In this document: positions 8,265 through 17,186 of the stretch, piece after piece
How the letters are laid out: every line of letters begins with the position of its first letter
Numbering within the stretch: the stretch's first letter is position 1
Source of the DNA: Lysobacter sp.
GTDB taxonomy: Bacteria > Pseudomonadota > Gammaproteobacteria > Xanthomonadales > Xanthomonadaceae
Length of the DNA stretch: 64,000 nt
Direction: 5' to 3'
Assembly (NCBI GenBank): GCA_030151365.1
Contig: JASLDW010000071.1
Location: 22,123 to 86,122, forward strand
The notes under the pieces: model-generated
The model's database searches: none
Told to the model about the DNA's origin: nothing
What the model saw: the letters and a program-made list of their open reading frames with translations, nothing else
Made by a program: the position numbers and the translations under genes

Positions 8265-10898
8265 ATGAGCCAGATCCCCGCCCCCGAGGCGCCGCTGCGC
8301 GAATCGCTGCAATTCGCCGAGACAGACACCTTGCTGCGCGAGGACGTCCGCCGCCTCGGCATGCTGGTCGGCGACATGCTGGGCGAGCAGACCTCCCCCG
8401 CCTTCCTCGAAACGGTCGAGGCATTGCGCCGCGAAGCGATCGCCCGGCGCGAGAAGCAGCTGCCGGTGGATGCGCTGACCGCGCGCCTGGAACAGGTCTC
8501 GACGGCCGATGCCGAAGCGCTGGCGCGGGCCTTCGCCGCCTACTTCCGCGCGATCAATCTCGCCGAGCGCGTGCATCGCATCCGCCGCCGCCGCGATTAC
8601 CAGCGCACCGGCGCCGGGGCGCAGCCGGGCAGCCTCGACGCGGTCTGCGCGCAGCTGCAGCGCGATGGCGTGACGCTGGCCGATGTCGAGGCCCTGCTGC
8701 CGTCGCTGCGGATCGAGCCGGTCCTGACCGCGCATCCGACCGAGAGCGTGCGTCGTGCCCTGCTGGACAAGGAGCACGACATCGTGCGGAGGCTGGTCGC
8801 CGACATCGATCGCACCCGCACGCCCGACGAGCGCGAAGGCGACACCGCGCGCATCCGCCAGGCGCTGACCACCGCGTGGCAGACCGCGGAAGCCTCGCCG
8901 CTGCGGCCGACCGTCGCCGACGAGACCGCCCATGTCGGGTTCTATCTCGGTGAAGTGCTGTATCGCGTGCTGCCGGCGCTGCATCGCGAATTCGCGCGCG
9001 CGGTCGAGGGCGCATGGGGGGCGTCGGTCAATCCCGGCGAATTCCTGCGGTTCGCGACCTGGGTCGGCGGCGACATGGACGGCAATCCCAATGTCGGTGC
9101 CGAAACCGTGCGGGCGACGCTGGCCTCGCAGCGCAAGCGCGTGCTCACGCTGTACCGCCGCGACCTGCGCACGCTCGACAAGGTGCTGACGCAGACGCTC
9201 GATCGTGCAGTCGTGTCGCCGGAACTGCGCGAGCGCGTCATTACGTACAAGGCCTTGCTGCCGGATGCCGCGCCGACCTTGGGCGCGCGCTACGACGACA
9301 TGCCTTATCGCCAGCTGCTGCATCTCATCGATGCGCGCTTGGCGGCGACGATGGACGATGCGCCGGGCGCCTATGTCAGCGCCGGTGAATTCATCGCCGA
9401 CCTCGACCTGATCGATGCCAGTCTGCGCAGCGGTCGCGGTGAACACGCCGGCGTCGAAGCGTTGTGGCGGGTGCGCATTCGCGCGCGCAGCTTCGGTTTC
9501 CATCTCGCCGCGCTCGACCTGCGCCAGGATTCGGCGGTGCACGAAGCGGCGCTGGCGCAGCCGGCGTCGGATGTCGCCAAGGCGACGCTCGACGTGTTCG
9601 CGGCGATCCGCGAGGCGCGCGAACGTTACGGCGAACGCGCGCTCGGTCCCTACATCATCAGCATGAGCCGCAATGCCGGCGACGTGCTCGCGGTGCTGGA
9701 GTTGGCGCGGATGGCGGGATGCAGCGAGGGCGATGCGGTGCCGCTCGACGTCGCCCCGCTGTTCGAAACCATCGACGACCTCCGCGCCGCGCCCGAGGTA
9801 ATGCGCGGCCTGTTCGCCGATCCGGTCTATCGCCGGCACCTGGAATCGCGCGGGAATCGCCAGATGGTGATGCTCGGCTATTCCGACAGCGCCAAGGACG
9901 GCGGCATGCTGTCGTCGCGCTGGACCCTGCAGCGCAGCCAGCGCGTGCTGACCGAACTGGCGCGGGACTCCGGCGTGCGCATCGTGTTCTTCCACGGGCG
10001 CGGTGGCACGGTCAGCCGCGGCGGCGGCAATTCGGCGCGCGCGGTGATCGCGGCGCCGCGCGGTTCGGTCGACGGCGTGCTGCGCCTGACCGAACAGGGC
10101 GAGGTGATCCATCGCAAGTACGGCATCCGCGCGCTGGCCTTGCGCAATCTCGAACAACTCACCGGCGCGGTGCTGCAGGCCAGCCTGCGTCCGCGCGCCG
10201 CGGATGCGCGCGAGGAGGGATGGCTGGAGAGGATGGGCGTACTGGCTGATACCGCCCGTGCGCACTATCGTGCACTGGTTCACGAGGATCCCGGTTTCGT
10301 CGATTACTTCCGCAAGGCGACGCCGATCGACGTGATCGAGCGCCTGCAGTTTGGCTCGCGACCGTCGCGCCGTCGCGATGGCGGCATCGACCAGCTGCGG
10401 GCGATTCCGTGGGTATTCGCGTGGTCGCAGAACCGCTCGCAACTCACCGGCTGGTACGGCACCGGAACCGCGCTCGAACGCGGCATCGCCGAACACGGGC
10501 TGGAGGCGATGGTCGAAATGTCGCGCGAGTGGCCGTTCTTCGCGGCGACGCTCGGCGATCTCGAAGTCGCGCTGGCGACCGCCGACATGGACATCTTCGA
10601 GCGTTACTCGCGTCTCGCCGGCGCCGAAGGCGAGCGCTATTTCGCGCGGATCCGCGACGAATACACACGTGCCCGTGCGGCGGTTCAACGCCTGCGCGGC
10701 AGTGATCGCCTGCTGGCCGACGAATACCGACTGCGCCTGGCGATCCGCCTGCGCAATCCCTATGTCGATCCGATCAGCCTGCTCCAGGTCGACCTGCTGC
10801 GGCGCTGGCGCGAGGGTGGGCGCGAGGACGAGGCGGTGTTCACCGCGCTGAAGGAAACGGTCAACGGCATCGCCGCCGGCATCCAGCACACCGGTTGA
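8265..10898 (+). CDS. ppc: Phosphoenolpyruvate carboxylase
   Basis: 877 residues, a full-length cytosolic enzyme that carboxylates phosphoenolpyruvate to oxaloacetate to refill the TCA cycle. Signatures are VLTAHPTESVRR (catalytic His157), LGYSDSAKDGG, and the glycine-rich FHGRGGTVSRGGGN loop. The C-terminus ends in QHTG, close to the canonical NTG end that completes the active site. The start ATG gives the usual bacterial N-terminus; GGGAGG touches the ATG with no spacer. Its 3' end faces the DPH6-like gene with only three bases between stop codons. It acts opposite to the malic enzyme encoded at 25.2 kb at the PEP/pyruvate/C4-acid node. Confidence 0.96.
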   Translation: MSQIPAPEAPLRESLQFAETDTLLREDVRRLGMLVGDMLGEQTSPAFLETVEALRREAIARREKQLPVDALTARLEQVSTADAEALARAFAAYFRAINLAERVHRIRRRRDYQRTGAGAQPGSLDAVCAQLQRDGVTLADVEALLPSLRIEPVLTAHPTESVRRALLDKEHDIVRRLVADIDRTRTPDEREGDTARIRQALTTAWQTAEASPLRPTVADETAHVGFYLGEVLYRVLPALHREFARAVEGAWGASVNPGEFLRFATWVGGDMDGNPNVGAETVRATLASQRKRVLTLYRRDLRTLDKVLTQTLDRAVVSPELRERVITYKALLPDAAPTLGARYDDMPYRQLLHLIDARLAATMDDAPGAYVSAGEFIADLDLIDASLRSGRGEHAGVEALWRVRIRARSFGFHLAALDLRQDSAVHEAALAQPASDVAKATLDVFAAIREARERYGERALGPYIISMSRNAGDVLAVLELARMAGCSEGDAVPLDVAPLFETIDDLRAAPEVMRGLFADPVYRRHLESRGNRQMVMLGYSDSAKDGGMLSSRWTLQRSQRVLTELARDSGVRIVFFHGRGGTVSRGGGNSARAVIAAPRGSVDGVLRLTEQGEVIHRKYGIRALALRNLEQLTGAVLQASLRPRAADAREEGWLERMGVLADTARAHYRALVHEDPGFVDYFRKATPIDVIERLQFGSRPSRRRDGGIDQLRAIPWVFAWSQNRSQLTGWYGTGTALERGIAEHGLEAMVEMSREWPFFAATLGDLEVALATADMDIFERYSRLAGAEGERYFARIRDEYTRARAAVQRLRGSDRLLADEYRLRLAIRLRNPYVDPISLLQVDLLRRWREGGREDEAVFTALKETVNGIAAGIQHTG

Positions 10899-10901
10899 GG
10901 T

Positions 10902-11597
10902 TCAGCCCGCGCGCAGGAAATCCGTGTAGCTGAAACGCGCGTCGCGCAATACGGTTTCGCCGCGTTCCAATGCGATCGGATGGTCGAACATCGGGCCCGC
11001 CGAGACCACGGTGTGGAATTCGCCGCGTTCGCCGCAGGGATCGCAGGATGCCGGAAGCTCTTCCAGCAAGACGGTGTCGAACGCGCGGCCGGAGAAGCGG
11101 TCATCGAGCTGGCTGGTGTCGACGCAGCACAGGTGCGCGCGCAATCCCCCGGCGATCATTTCGCGGCCGAGGCGGGTGGTATCGCTGTCGAAGATCGGGA
11201 AATGCGGGGTCCAACCCAGTCGCGAGCACAGCCCTTCGCGCCAGCTGCGGATATCGGCGAGGAACAGATCGCCGTAGGCAATATCGCGAATGCCGGGGAA
11301 ACGTGCCTGCGCTTCAACCAATGCATCGGCGAAGCTGGTTTCGTAGCTGGCGTTGTCGGCTTGCTGCGGGATCCACGCCTCGATCAACGGCAATCCCGCC
11401 GCATCGGCCTGCGCATGCAACACGTCGCGGCGGATGCCCTGCATCGAGACCCGGTCGTAGCCCTCGGTCAGCGTGGTCAGCAGCGCGACGACTTCGACGT
11501 CACCGCGTTGCCTCAGGACATGCAATGCCCACGCCGAGTCCTTGCCGCCGCTCCAGGACAGCAAGGCTCGTGTCGGCGAAGGCGGAACCGCGCTCAG
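10902..11597 (-). CDS. DPH6-like ATP-dependent ligase / adenine nucleotide alpha-hydrolase family protein
   Basis: About 231 residues with the PP-loop signature LLSWSGGKDSAWAL near the N-terminus, which binds ATP to adenylate a substrate. IAYGDLFLADIRSWRE and GGLRAHLCCVDTSQL match the diphthine-ammonia ligase-like family. Bacteria lack diphthamide, so the true substrate here is unknown. No ATG or GTG precedes the PP-loop in this frame. The possible starts are a CTG at 11597 that overlaps the stop of the upstream gene as CTGA, or a TTG at 11564 directly before the motif. It forms a likely operon with the 113-residue gene upstream. Confidence 0.75.
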   Translation of the reverse strand: MSAVPPSPTRALLSWSGGKDSAWALHVLRQRGDVEVVALLTTLTEGYDRVSMQGIRRDVLHAQADAAGLPLIEAWIPQQADNASYETSFADALVEAQARFPGIRDIAYGDLFLADIRSWREGLCSRLGWTPHFPIFDSDTTRLGREMIAGGLRAHLCCVDTSQLDDRFSGRAFDTVLLEELPASCDPCGERGEFHTVVSAGPMFDHPIALERGETVLRDARFSYTDFLRAG

Positions 11598-11935
11598 GCC
11601 GCGGTGACGTCGCGCAGCTGCCAGTGCGAACCGGCCAGCAGCGCCATGCGGTGCTTGACGATGTCGCCCTTCAGCGAGGTGGTCGCGACCAGGTCGATGT
11701 GGAGGTCGCGCTGTTCGCCGGTGACGGTGGCATCGGGATCGGTCGCGCCCAGCAGGGGATCGACGTTGTCCGGATCGTCCTGCTTGTCGAGCCACTTGCG
11801 GAACAGCGTGGTGGTGCGCAGGGCGTCCTGCAACTCCTGGGCGAAGCCGGCGGCGCCGTGGGAATGGAAGCCGAAGCCGTTCTTGCCGCGGGCGAGTTCG
11901 GGGTCGGGCAGGGTCAAATAGAAGCGGGTGGCCAT
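11594..11935 (-). CDS. Conserved hypothetical protein, 113 residues
   Basis: I do not recognise this family. It is a soluble protein without a signal peptide: N-terminus MATRFYLTLPDPELARG, a GFGFHSHGAAGFAQELQDAL segment, then DATVTGEQRDLHIDLVATT. A good ribosome site AAAGGA lies 6 bases before the ATG. It sits 62 bases downstream of the DegV gene and its stop overlaps the likely start of the DPH6-like gene, so the three may be co-transcribed. No catalytic motif is evident. Confidence 0.68.
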   Translation of the reverse strand: MATRFYLTLPDPELARGKNGFGFHSHGAAGFAQELQDALRTTTLFRKWLDKQDDPDNVDPLLGATDPDATVTGEQRDLHIDLVATTSLKGDIVKHRMALLAGSHWQLRDVTAA

Positions 11936-11997
11936 CGGTTTCCTTTGCGCGAATCCGCGGACAAGGATAGCGCCGACTTGTTCGCCCGTCGTGAGGT

Positions 11998-12951
11998 TCA
12001 GGACAACGCCGGCTTGCGCTCGCTGGCGAAACCGAGCGAAACCGCGCCGGGACCGAGGTTGATGATGCCGGTCAGGCTCATCAGCGATTCCAGCAATTCC
12101 ACGCCGTTGTTGCGGCAGGCCAGCATCAGGTTGTCGTAACCGGGGAACTCGCGCAGTTTCTCCAGCGGCCCGCCATAGCTCAGGGTGAGATAGGGCGCCG
12201 ACAAGCCGCGATCCACTTCGTTGGCGGTTTCGGTGAGCAGCTTTTCGACCGCTGCCTCGAAGCCGCGGACCTTGGCGACCGGCTTGGTCGCGCCCTGGTT
12301 GCAGTGCAGGATGGGCTTGATGTCGAGGGCGCTGCCGAGCATGGCGCTGACCAGGCCGACGCTGCGGTCGCCCTTGGCGCGGGCGCGGCTGCGCAGGTAG
12401 TAGAGGTCGGGGGCGACCGCATAGGCATGGGTCGCGCGCGCGATCTGTTCCATCTTCGCGCGGATCATCGGCGCGTTGTCGCTGGAGGCGTTCATCGCCA
12501 CGCCGGCGGCGACCGGCACGCCCTGGCCGGCGAACAGGCTGCCGGTATCGAGCACGCGCAACGAGAACGGCGAATTCTTGCCGGCCGCTTCGCGCACCGG
12601 GCGGTATTCGTTGAGGATGCTGAAACTCGCCTGCGTCGCGTGTTCGTAGATCGGACTGCGCTCGCGGGTGACGGTGAGGCAGAACACGTAGTCGTAATCG
12701 ACGACGAGGCGCTTGAGGAAAAGGTCGTGGATCTGGTCGACGCTGAGCGGGCGGGTCTCGGCGGCGCTGGCTTCGGCGGCGATCTGGCTGTCGAGGAAGT
12801 TGAGCGTGACTTCGTCGTTGCGCTGGTCGGTGGTGATGTGTTCGCCGATGCGAACCGCAATCGGCATCACCATGACGTCGCCGGACGAGAAATAGCGATC
12901 GGGAAGATCGCAAGTGGCATCGACGAGAAAACCGGTCCGCATGTCCATCAC
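11998..12951 (-). CDS. DegV family fatty-acid-binding protein
   Basis: 317 residues. DegV proteins bind a single fatty acid; in Gram-positive bacteria the related FakB subunit delivers it to a fatty-acid kinase. The family start is seen in GFLVDATCDLPDRYF and the phase typical of the fold in YDYVFCLTVTRERSPIYEHA, VLDTGSLFAGQG and ALDIKPILHCNQG. No FakA-type kinase gene is nearby, so a kinase partnership is not shown. The ribosome site GAGGTG precedes tandem ATGs (12951 and 12942); the first is used here. Confidence 0.85.
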   Translation of the reverse strand: MMDMRTGFLVDATCDLPDRYFSSGDVMVMPIAVRIGEHITTDQRNDEVTLNFLDSQIAAEASAAETRPLSVDQIHDLFLKRLVVDYDYVFCLTVTRERSPIYEHATQASFSILNEYRPVREAAGKNSPFSLRVLDTGSLFAGQGVPVAAGVAMNASSDNAPMIRAKMEQIARATHAYAVAPDLYYLRSRARAKGDRSVGLVSAMLGSALDIKPILHCNQGATKPVAKVRGFEAAVEKLLTETANEVDRGLSAPYLTLSYGGPLEKLREFPGYDNLMLACRNNGVELLESLMSLTGIINLGPGAVSLGFASERKPALS

Positions 12952-13092
12952 CTCGATTCGTGAGTCATGGATGCGACCAACCCTGCGCCTGCTGCACCCT
13001 GCTCTGGCATTGAATCTTAGCGCCGTGACGCAGTCGTCGAATGCCGGCCGGCGTCACAATTCCGCGATCGCGCCGGCCGGATTTGGCCTAAT

Positions 13093-14361
13093 TCAGTGCG
13101 AATAGGCCGGCGGTAGGGCCGACGTATCGCGGTGGAGGTAGCGATCGCGCAGTTCGGTCTGGCGCGACACCATCGGGATGGCGCGGCCATCCAGCCACAA
13201 CTGGCTGGCGGTGTTGGCGACGTCCAGCGGGTCGCCGGTCCACAGCACCAGGTCGGCGCGCTGGCCGACGGCAATGCTGCCCATCTCCTTGTCCAGCCCG
13301 AAGGCCTGCGCCGGGACGCGGGTCAGCCCGGCCAGGGCATCGTCCCAGCGCATGCCGTTGGCGACGGCATTGCCGGCGAGTTGGCGCAGCTTGCGCGCGT
13401 AGTGGGAGGCGTCGCCGCTCAGGTAGAAGCCGACGTCGACGCCGGCGGCGCGCAGCCTGGCGGCGTTCTCCATGGTCGCGCCGATCTGGTCGAAGTCGGC
13501 GGGGAGATCGACCAGTGCATCGACGAACACCGGCACTTTCGCGGCGGCGATGTCGTTGGCGACCTTCCAGGCTTCGCTGGCACCGACCAGGGCGATGCGC
13601 ACGTTGCGCTGTTTCGCCCAGCGCAGCAGGCGGCGGATGTCCGACGCGCGCTGGATGGTGATGGCGACGCGCCCGCCGCCGCCGAAGTACTTCGCCATCG
13701 CGGCGCGGCCCGCCGGCGTCAGCAGCGCGAACTTCGAGTCGGCGGGAATGCGCCCGCGCGCTTCGTCGATCAGTTGGTCGAGAATCATCCATTGGCCGGC
13801 GCGCGAACCGCCGGCGAGGTTGGCGGAATCGCCGCCCAGGGTGAGGAAGAGGACGCGGCCACCGACCGGATCGAGGCTGCCGTCGAGGCGGAACGCGCCG
13901 CCCTGGCCGCCGATCAGCGAACCGCCATTGGTCGGGTTCGCCGCGACCACCGTCCAGCCGAAGCCTTCGACGCGCGCCACCGGGATCAGCACCGAATCGG
14001 GGTTGTAGGCGTTGGTGACGTCGAACTCGGGGCGCACGGCCATGTCCTTGCCGCTGCCGAGCGATTCGCGACTGTCGACGGTGGTCGATTCGCCGCTCAC
14101 TTCCTCGACGCCGATGTCGTTGATGCCGGCGAACAGGGCCGGCGTCAGCGGCTTGCCGGCGGCATCGACCACCTGCGCGCCGCCAGCGTTCAAGCCATGT
14201 CCCACGGCGGCGATGCGACCGTGGCGCACCAGCACGTCTGCGTTCTGCAGCGTGCCTTTCGCCGTCGCGGTATGCACGGTGGCATTGCGGATCAACACGT
14301 CCTGCGCGGACGCGCTGCCGGCGAGCACAAGGAGCATCGCGGTGAGGATGAGGCGGTTCAT
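13093..14361 (-). CDS. Secreted amidohydrolase-like protein lacking the HxH metal motif
   Basis: 422 residues with a signal peptide (cleavage near ASAQ20). The composite beta domain of amidohydrolases is clear at both ends (VLIRNATVHTATAKG near the start, AVGQRADLVLWTGDPLD near the end). Where active enzymes have PGxIDxHxH, this protein has PALFAGINDIG, so both first metal histidines are missing. The late TDxxxH-like site is SGDASHYARK. It is therefore probably not a metal-dependent hydrolase. Its ATG overlaps the stop of the upstream active-looking paralogue by four bases (ATGA), so the two are translated together and may form a complex. Confidence 0.82.
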   Translation of the reverse strand: MNRLILTAMLLVLAGSASAQDVLIRNATVHTATAKGTLQNADVLVRHGRIAAVGHGLNAGGAQVVDAAGKPLTPALFAGINDIGVEEVSGESTTVDSRESLGSGKDMAVRPEFDVTNAYNPDSVLIPVARVEGFGWTVVAANPTNGGSLIGGQGGAFRLDGSLDPVGGRVLFLTLGGDSANLAGGSRAGQWMILDQLIDEARGRIPADSKFALLTPAGRAAMAKYFGGGGRVAITIQRASDIRRLLRWAKQRNVRIALVGASEAWKVANDIAAAKVPVFVDALVDLPADFDQIGATMENAARLRAAGVDVGFYLSGDASHYARKLRQLAGNAVANGMRWDDALAGLTRVPAQAFGLDKEMGSIAVGQRADLVLWTGDPLDVANTASQLWLDGRAIPMVSRQTELRDRYLHRDTSALPPAYSH

Positions 14362-15749
14362 CGTGCACCTCCATCCATCACGTCCTGGCCGAGCATGAAG
14401 TCGGATTTCGGTTGCCGTTTCGGATCGTGGCGATCGTAGAGCCGCGCACCGTCGATGTAGACCTGCTCCGCCTGCGCATAGCTGCTGAAGGGATTGCCGT
14501 TCCACAGCACGACGTCGGCCATCTTGCCGGCCTCCAGCGTGCCGGTCATGCCGTCGATGCCCATCGCCTTGGCGGGGTTCGCGGTGATCCAGCGGATCGC
14601 GTGTTCGGGGGGGATGTCGATGCCGATGCGCCTGCCGTTCGCCATCACTTTCGCGGCTTCCTGGTTGAGGCGCTGGATGCCTTCCTCGGAATCGCTGTGG
14701 ACGATCGCGCAACCGTTCCTGGCGCGATCGACCATCAGGATGTTTTCCTGGATGCCGTCGAAGCTCTCCATCTTGAAGCCCCACCAGTCGGCCCACAGGG
14801 CGCCGCAAATGCCTTCGGCGGCGAGGCGGTCGGCGATCTTGTAGGCCTCGACGCCGTGGTGGAAGGCGCTGATCCTGAATCCGAACTCCTTGGCGAGATC
14901 GATCATGATCGCCATCTCGTCGGCGCGATAGCAATGGATGTGGACGCGGATGTCGCCGTTGATCGCGCCGGCCAGCGTATCGTTCTTGAGGTCGCGCTTG
15001 CCGGTGTCGCCGCCCTTGCGCTTCTTCATGTAGTCGGCGGCGTCGGCGAACGCGGCGCGATACCCGGCGACGTTGCCCATGCGCGTCGAAGGTCCGCCCT
15101 TCTGCCCGTACACGCGCTTCGGATTCTCGCCGCAGGCCATCTTCAGGCCCCACGGCGCGCCGGGGAACTTCATGCCCTGGTAGGTCGTCGACGGCACATT
15201 CTTGAGGGTGACGCCGCGGCCGCCGATCAGGTTGGCCGAACCGGGCAGGATCTGCAGCGAGGTGATGCCACCGGCGAGTGCGGTGAGGAAGCCGGGATCC
15301 TGCGGCCAGATCGAATGTTCCGCCCACACCTGCGCGGTGACGGGCGATGTCGCTTCGTTGCCGTCGCTCTGCGCGGACACGCCCGGGCTGGCATACACGC
15401 CGAGGTGCGAATGGATGTCGATGACGCCGGGCGTGATCCATTTCCCGGTGCCGTCGACGCGGATGGCATCGGCGGGTACGGCGATGTCGTTGCCGACGGC
15501 GACGATCCTGCCGTCCTGCATCAGCACGCCGGCGCCATCGAGGCGGCGACCGGTGCCGTCGAGCACGGTGGCGTTGGTGATCACCACCGGCGGCGAGGGA
15601 ATCCGCTGGTAGGTGCTGGGATAGGGATCGGCGACGAAGGAATACGGTTTCGCCGGGGACGCCGTGGCGGTGGACGTCGTCGGTTTCGTCGGCTGGCTGG
15701 CGCAGGCGGCCAGCAGGGTCGCCGCGGCAGCGGTGAACAGGAGGCGCAT
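14358..15749 (-). CDS. Amidohydrolase family lipoprotein
   Basis: 463 residues with a lipoprotein signal (TLLAACAS, lipidated Cys near residue 15). The metal site is present: ITPGVIDIHSHLG carries HxH, and IHCYRADEM, FHHGVEAY and HSDSEEG supply later ligand candidates. It resembles imidazolonepropionase/dipeptidase-like exported amidohydrolases of Xanthomonadaceae; the substrate is unknown. The start has GGGGAG 8 bases upstream; in-frame codons further upstream lack a signal peptide. It is the first gene of a two-gene operon with the metal-deficient paralogue and diverges from the AMP nucleosidase gene. Confidence 0.85.
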   Translation of the reverse strand: MRLLFTAAAATLLAACASQPTKPTTSTATASPAKPYSFVADPYPSTYQRIPSPPVVITNATVLDGTGRRLDGAGVLMQDGRIVAVGNDIAVPADAIRVDGTGKWITPGVIDIHSHLGVYASPGVSAQSDGNEATSPVTAQVWAEHSIWPQDPGFLTALAGGITSLQILPGSANLIGGRGVTLKNVPSTTYQGMKFPGAPWGLKMACGENPKRVYGQKGGPSTRMGNVAGYRAAFADAADYMKKRKGGDTGKRDLKNDTLAGAINGDIRVHIHCYRADEMAIMIDLAKEFGFRISAFHHGVEAYKIADRLAAEGICGALWADWWGFKMESFDGIQENILMVDRARNGCAIVHSDSEEGIQRLNQEAAKVMANGRRIGIDIPPEHAIRWITANPAKAMGIDGMTGTLEAGKMADVVLWNGNPFSSYAQAEQVYIDGARLYDRHDPKRQPKSDFMLGQDVMDGGAR

Positions 15750-15784
15750 CTGGATTCTCCCCGGGGAAGCCTTGAACCGTAGCG

Positions 15785-15800
15785 CGCACGCGCGCGTGCG
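15785..15800. repeat. 16-bp perfect palindrome in a divergent promoter region
   Basis: CGCACGCGCGCGTGCG reads the same on both strands. It lies in the 110-base interval between the divergent amidohydrolase operon and the AMP nucleosidase gene, four bases from a second inverted repeat. It could be an operator or simply a GC-alternating (Z-DNA-prone) tract. Confidence 0.55.
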
Positions 15801-15803
15801 GCG

Positions 15804-15819
15804 CATGACGAAAGTCATG
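15804..15819. promoter_or_regulatory. Inverted repeat CATGAC-GAAA-GTCATG, candidate operator or hairpin
   Basis: Perfect 6-bp arms (15804-15809 and 15814-15819) flank a GAAA loop. It lies 40 bases before the AMP nucleosidase ATG and 55 bases before the amidohydrolase lipoprotein start on the other strand. A GNRA tetraloop hairpin in RNA or a dimeric repressor site are both possible. Confidence 0.45.
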
Positions 15820-15859
15820 GCGGCATGTGAAAATCCCCGGGAACCACCGGGAGTCGCGG

Positions 15860-16636
15860 ATGAAGAGCAAAGAGGAAATCGTCGGTAATTGGTTGCCGCG
15901 CTATACCGGCGTGCCGCTGGATGGCTTCGGCGAACACATCCTGCTGACCAACTTCGGCGGCTATCTCGACCATTTCGCGGCGATGATCGGCGCGGAGGTC
16001 GTCGGTCGGGACCGGCCCATGCCCAGCGCCACCGCCGACGGCATCACCATGATCAATTTCGGCATGGGCAGCCCGAACGCCGCGACGGTGATGGACCTGC
16101 TGTCCGCCATCGAACCGAAGGCGGTGCTGTTCCTCGGAAAATGCGGCGGGTTGAAACGGAAAAACCAGCTCGGCGACCTGGTGTTGCCGATCGCGGCCAT
16201 CCGCGGCGAGGGCACCAGCGACGACTACCTGCCGCCGCAGGTGCCGGCGCTGCCCGCGTTCGCATTGCAGCGCGCGGTCTCAACCACCATCCGCGATCTC
16301 GAGCTGGACTACTGGACCGGCACCGTCTACACCACCAACCGCCGCGTTTGGGAACACGACGAGGAGTTCAAGGAAAAATTGCGGACGATGCGCTGCATGG
16401 CGATCGACATGGAAACCGCGACGGTGTTCGCCGCCGGTTTCGCCAATCGCATTCCCTGTGGCGCGCTGCTGCTGGTGTCCGACCAGCCGATGATCCCGGA
16501 GGGCGTGAAGACGGAAGTATCCGACGCCAAGGTATCGGCGAATTTCGTCGCCAATCACATCCAGGTCGGGATCGAAGCCCTGCGCCTGATTCGCCGCCAC
16601 GGCAAATCGGTACGCCACCTGCGGTTCGACGAATGA
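15860..16636 (+). CDS. amn: AMP nucleosidase, short form
   Basis: 258 residues. It should split AMP into adenine and ribose 5-phosphate. The N-terminus KSKEEIVGNWLPRYTGVPL and the nucleoside phosphorylase-fold motifs ILLTNFGGYLDHF, TMINFGMGSPNAATVMDLL and AIDMETATVFAAGF (carrying the base-contacting Glu) are typical. It matches the catalytic part of the longer E. coli Amn and lacks that enzyme's N-terminal domain, as in other short-form relatives. GGGAG at 15849-15853 is the ribosome site. Its stop overlaps the next ATG by four bases. Confidence 0.88.
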   Translation: MKSKEEIVGNWLPRYTGVPLDGFGEHILLTNFGGYLDHFAAMIGAEVVGRDRPMPSATADGITMINFGMGSPNAATVMDLLSAIEPKAVLFLGKCGGLKRKNQLGDLVLPIAAIRGEGTSDDYLPPQVPALPAFALQRAVSTTIRDLELDYWTGTVYTTNRRVWEHDEEFKEKLRTMRCMAIDMETATVFAAGFANRIPCGALLLVSDQPMIPEGVKTEVSDAKVSANFVANHIQVGIEALRLIRRHGKSVRHLRFDE

Positions 16637-17169
16637 TCTCTCCGGCCGGCGTCCTCGATTTCTGGAGTCGCGCCGGGTTCGGCAAGTGGTTCGGTGGCGG
16701 CGCCGAATTCGATCAAGCCTGCCGCGTCACGCTGGGCGATGCCCATTTCGCCGCGGCACGGCGCGAGCTCGACGCATGGATGGCGGAAGCCGATTCCGCA
16801 CTGGCGCTGGTGCTGTTGCTCGACCAGATCCCGCGCAACATCTTCCGCGGCAGTGGCCATGCCTTCGCCAGCGACGGTCTGGCGCGGATGTCCGCGGACG
16901 AGGCGATCGCACGCGGTTTCGATGCGCAGGTGGATCCGCAGTTGCGATTCTTCTTCTACCTGCCATTCGAGCATTCGGAAGACATGGCCGACCAGCAGCG
17001 TTCGGTCGAACTGGTCGCCGCACTCGGAAACAAGGATCTGCTCGGCTACGCGGCCGCCCATCGCGACGTGATCGCGCGTTTCGGACGCTTTCCCCATCGC
17101 AATGCCGCGCTGGGACGCACCAGCACGCCGGAAGAACAGGCGTGGCTGGATGCCGGTGGCGGTTTCTAG
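16633..17169 (+). CDS. DUF924 family protein
   Basis: 178 residues, all-helical, cytosolic. The family motif LVLLLDQIPRNIFRGSGHAF is present, followed by FFFYLPFEHSED and FGRFPHRNAALGR. Its biochemical role is not known to me; the fold is distantly TPR-like. The ATG overlaps the amn stop (ATGA), so the pair is translationally coupled. Between its stop and the convergent FAD-enzyme stop lies a small GCGGC-GTTCTA-GCCGC hairpin (17171-17186). Confidence 0.88.
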   Translation: MISPAGVLDFWSRAGFGKWFGGGAEFDQACRVTLGDAHFAAARRELDAWMAEADSALALVLLLDQIPRNIFRGSGHAFASDGLARMSADEAIARGFDAQVDPQLRFFFYLPFEHSEDMADQQRSVELVAALGNKDLLGYAAAHRDVIARFGRFPHRNAALGRTSTPEEQAWLDAGGGF

Positions 17170-17170
17170 A

Positions 17171-17186
17171 GCGGCGTTCTAGCCGC
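17171..17186. terminator. Short hairpin between convergent genes, possible weak terminator
   Basis: GCGGC (17171-17175) pairs with GCCGC (17182-17186) over a six-base loop. The stem straddles the stop codon of the FAD-enzyme gene and follows the DUF924 stop by one base. No T-run follows on either strand, so intrinsic termination would be inefficient. Confidence 0.3.

Noticed and set aside
7893..10889. A 998-codon open frame on the minus strand covering ppc
   Set aside because: It is antisense to a full, conserved ppc gene; only its last 81 codons, which lie outside ppc and have their own ribosome site, form a real gene.
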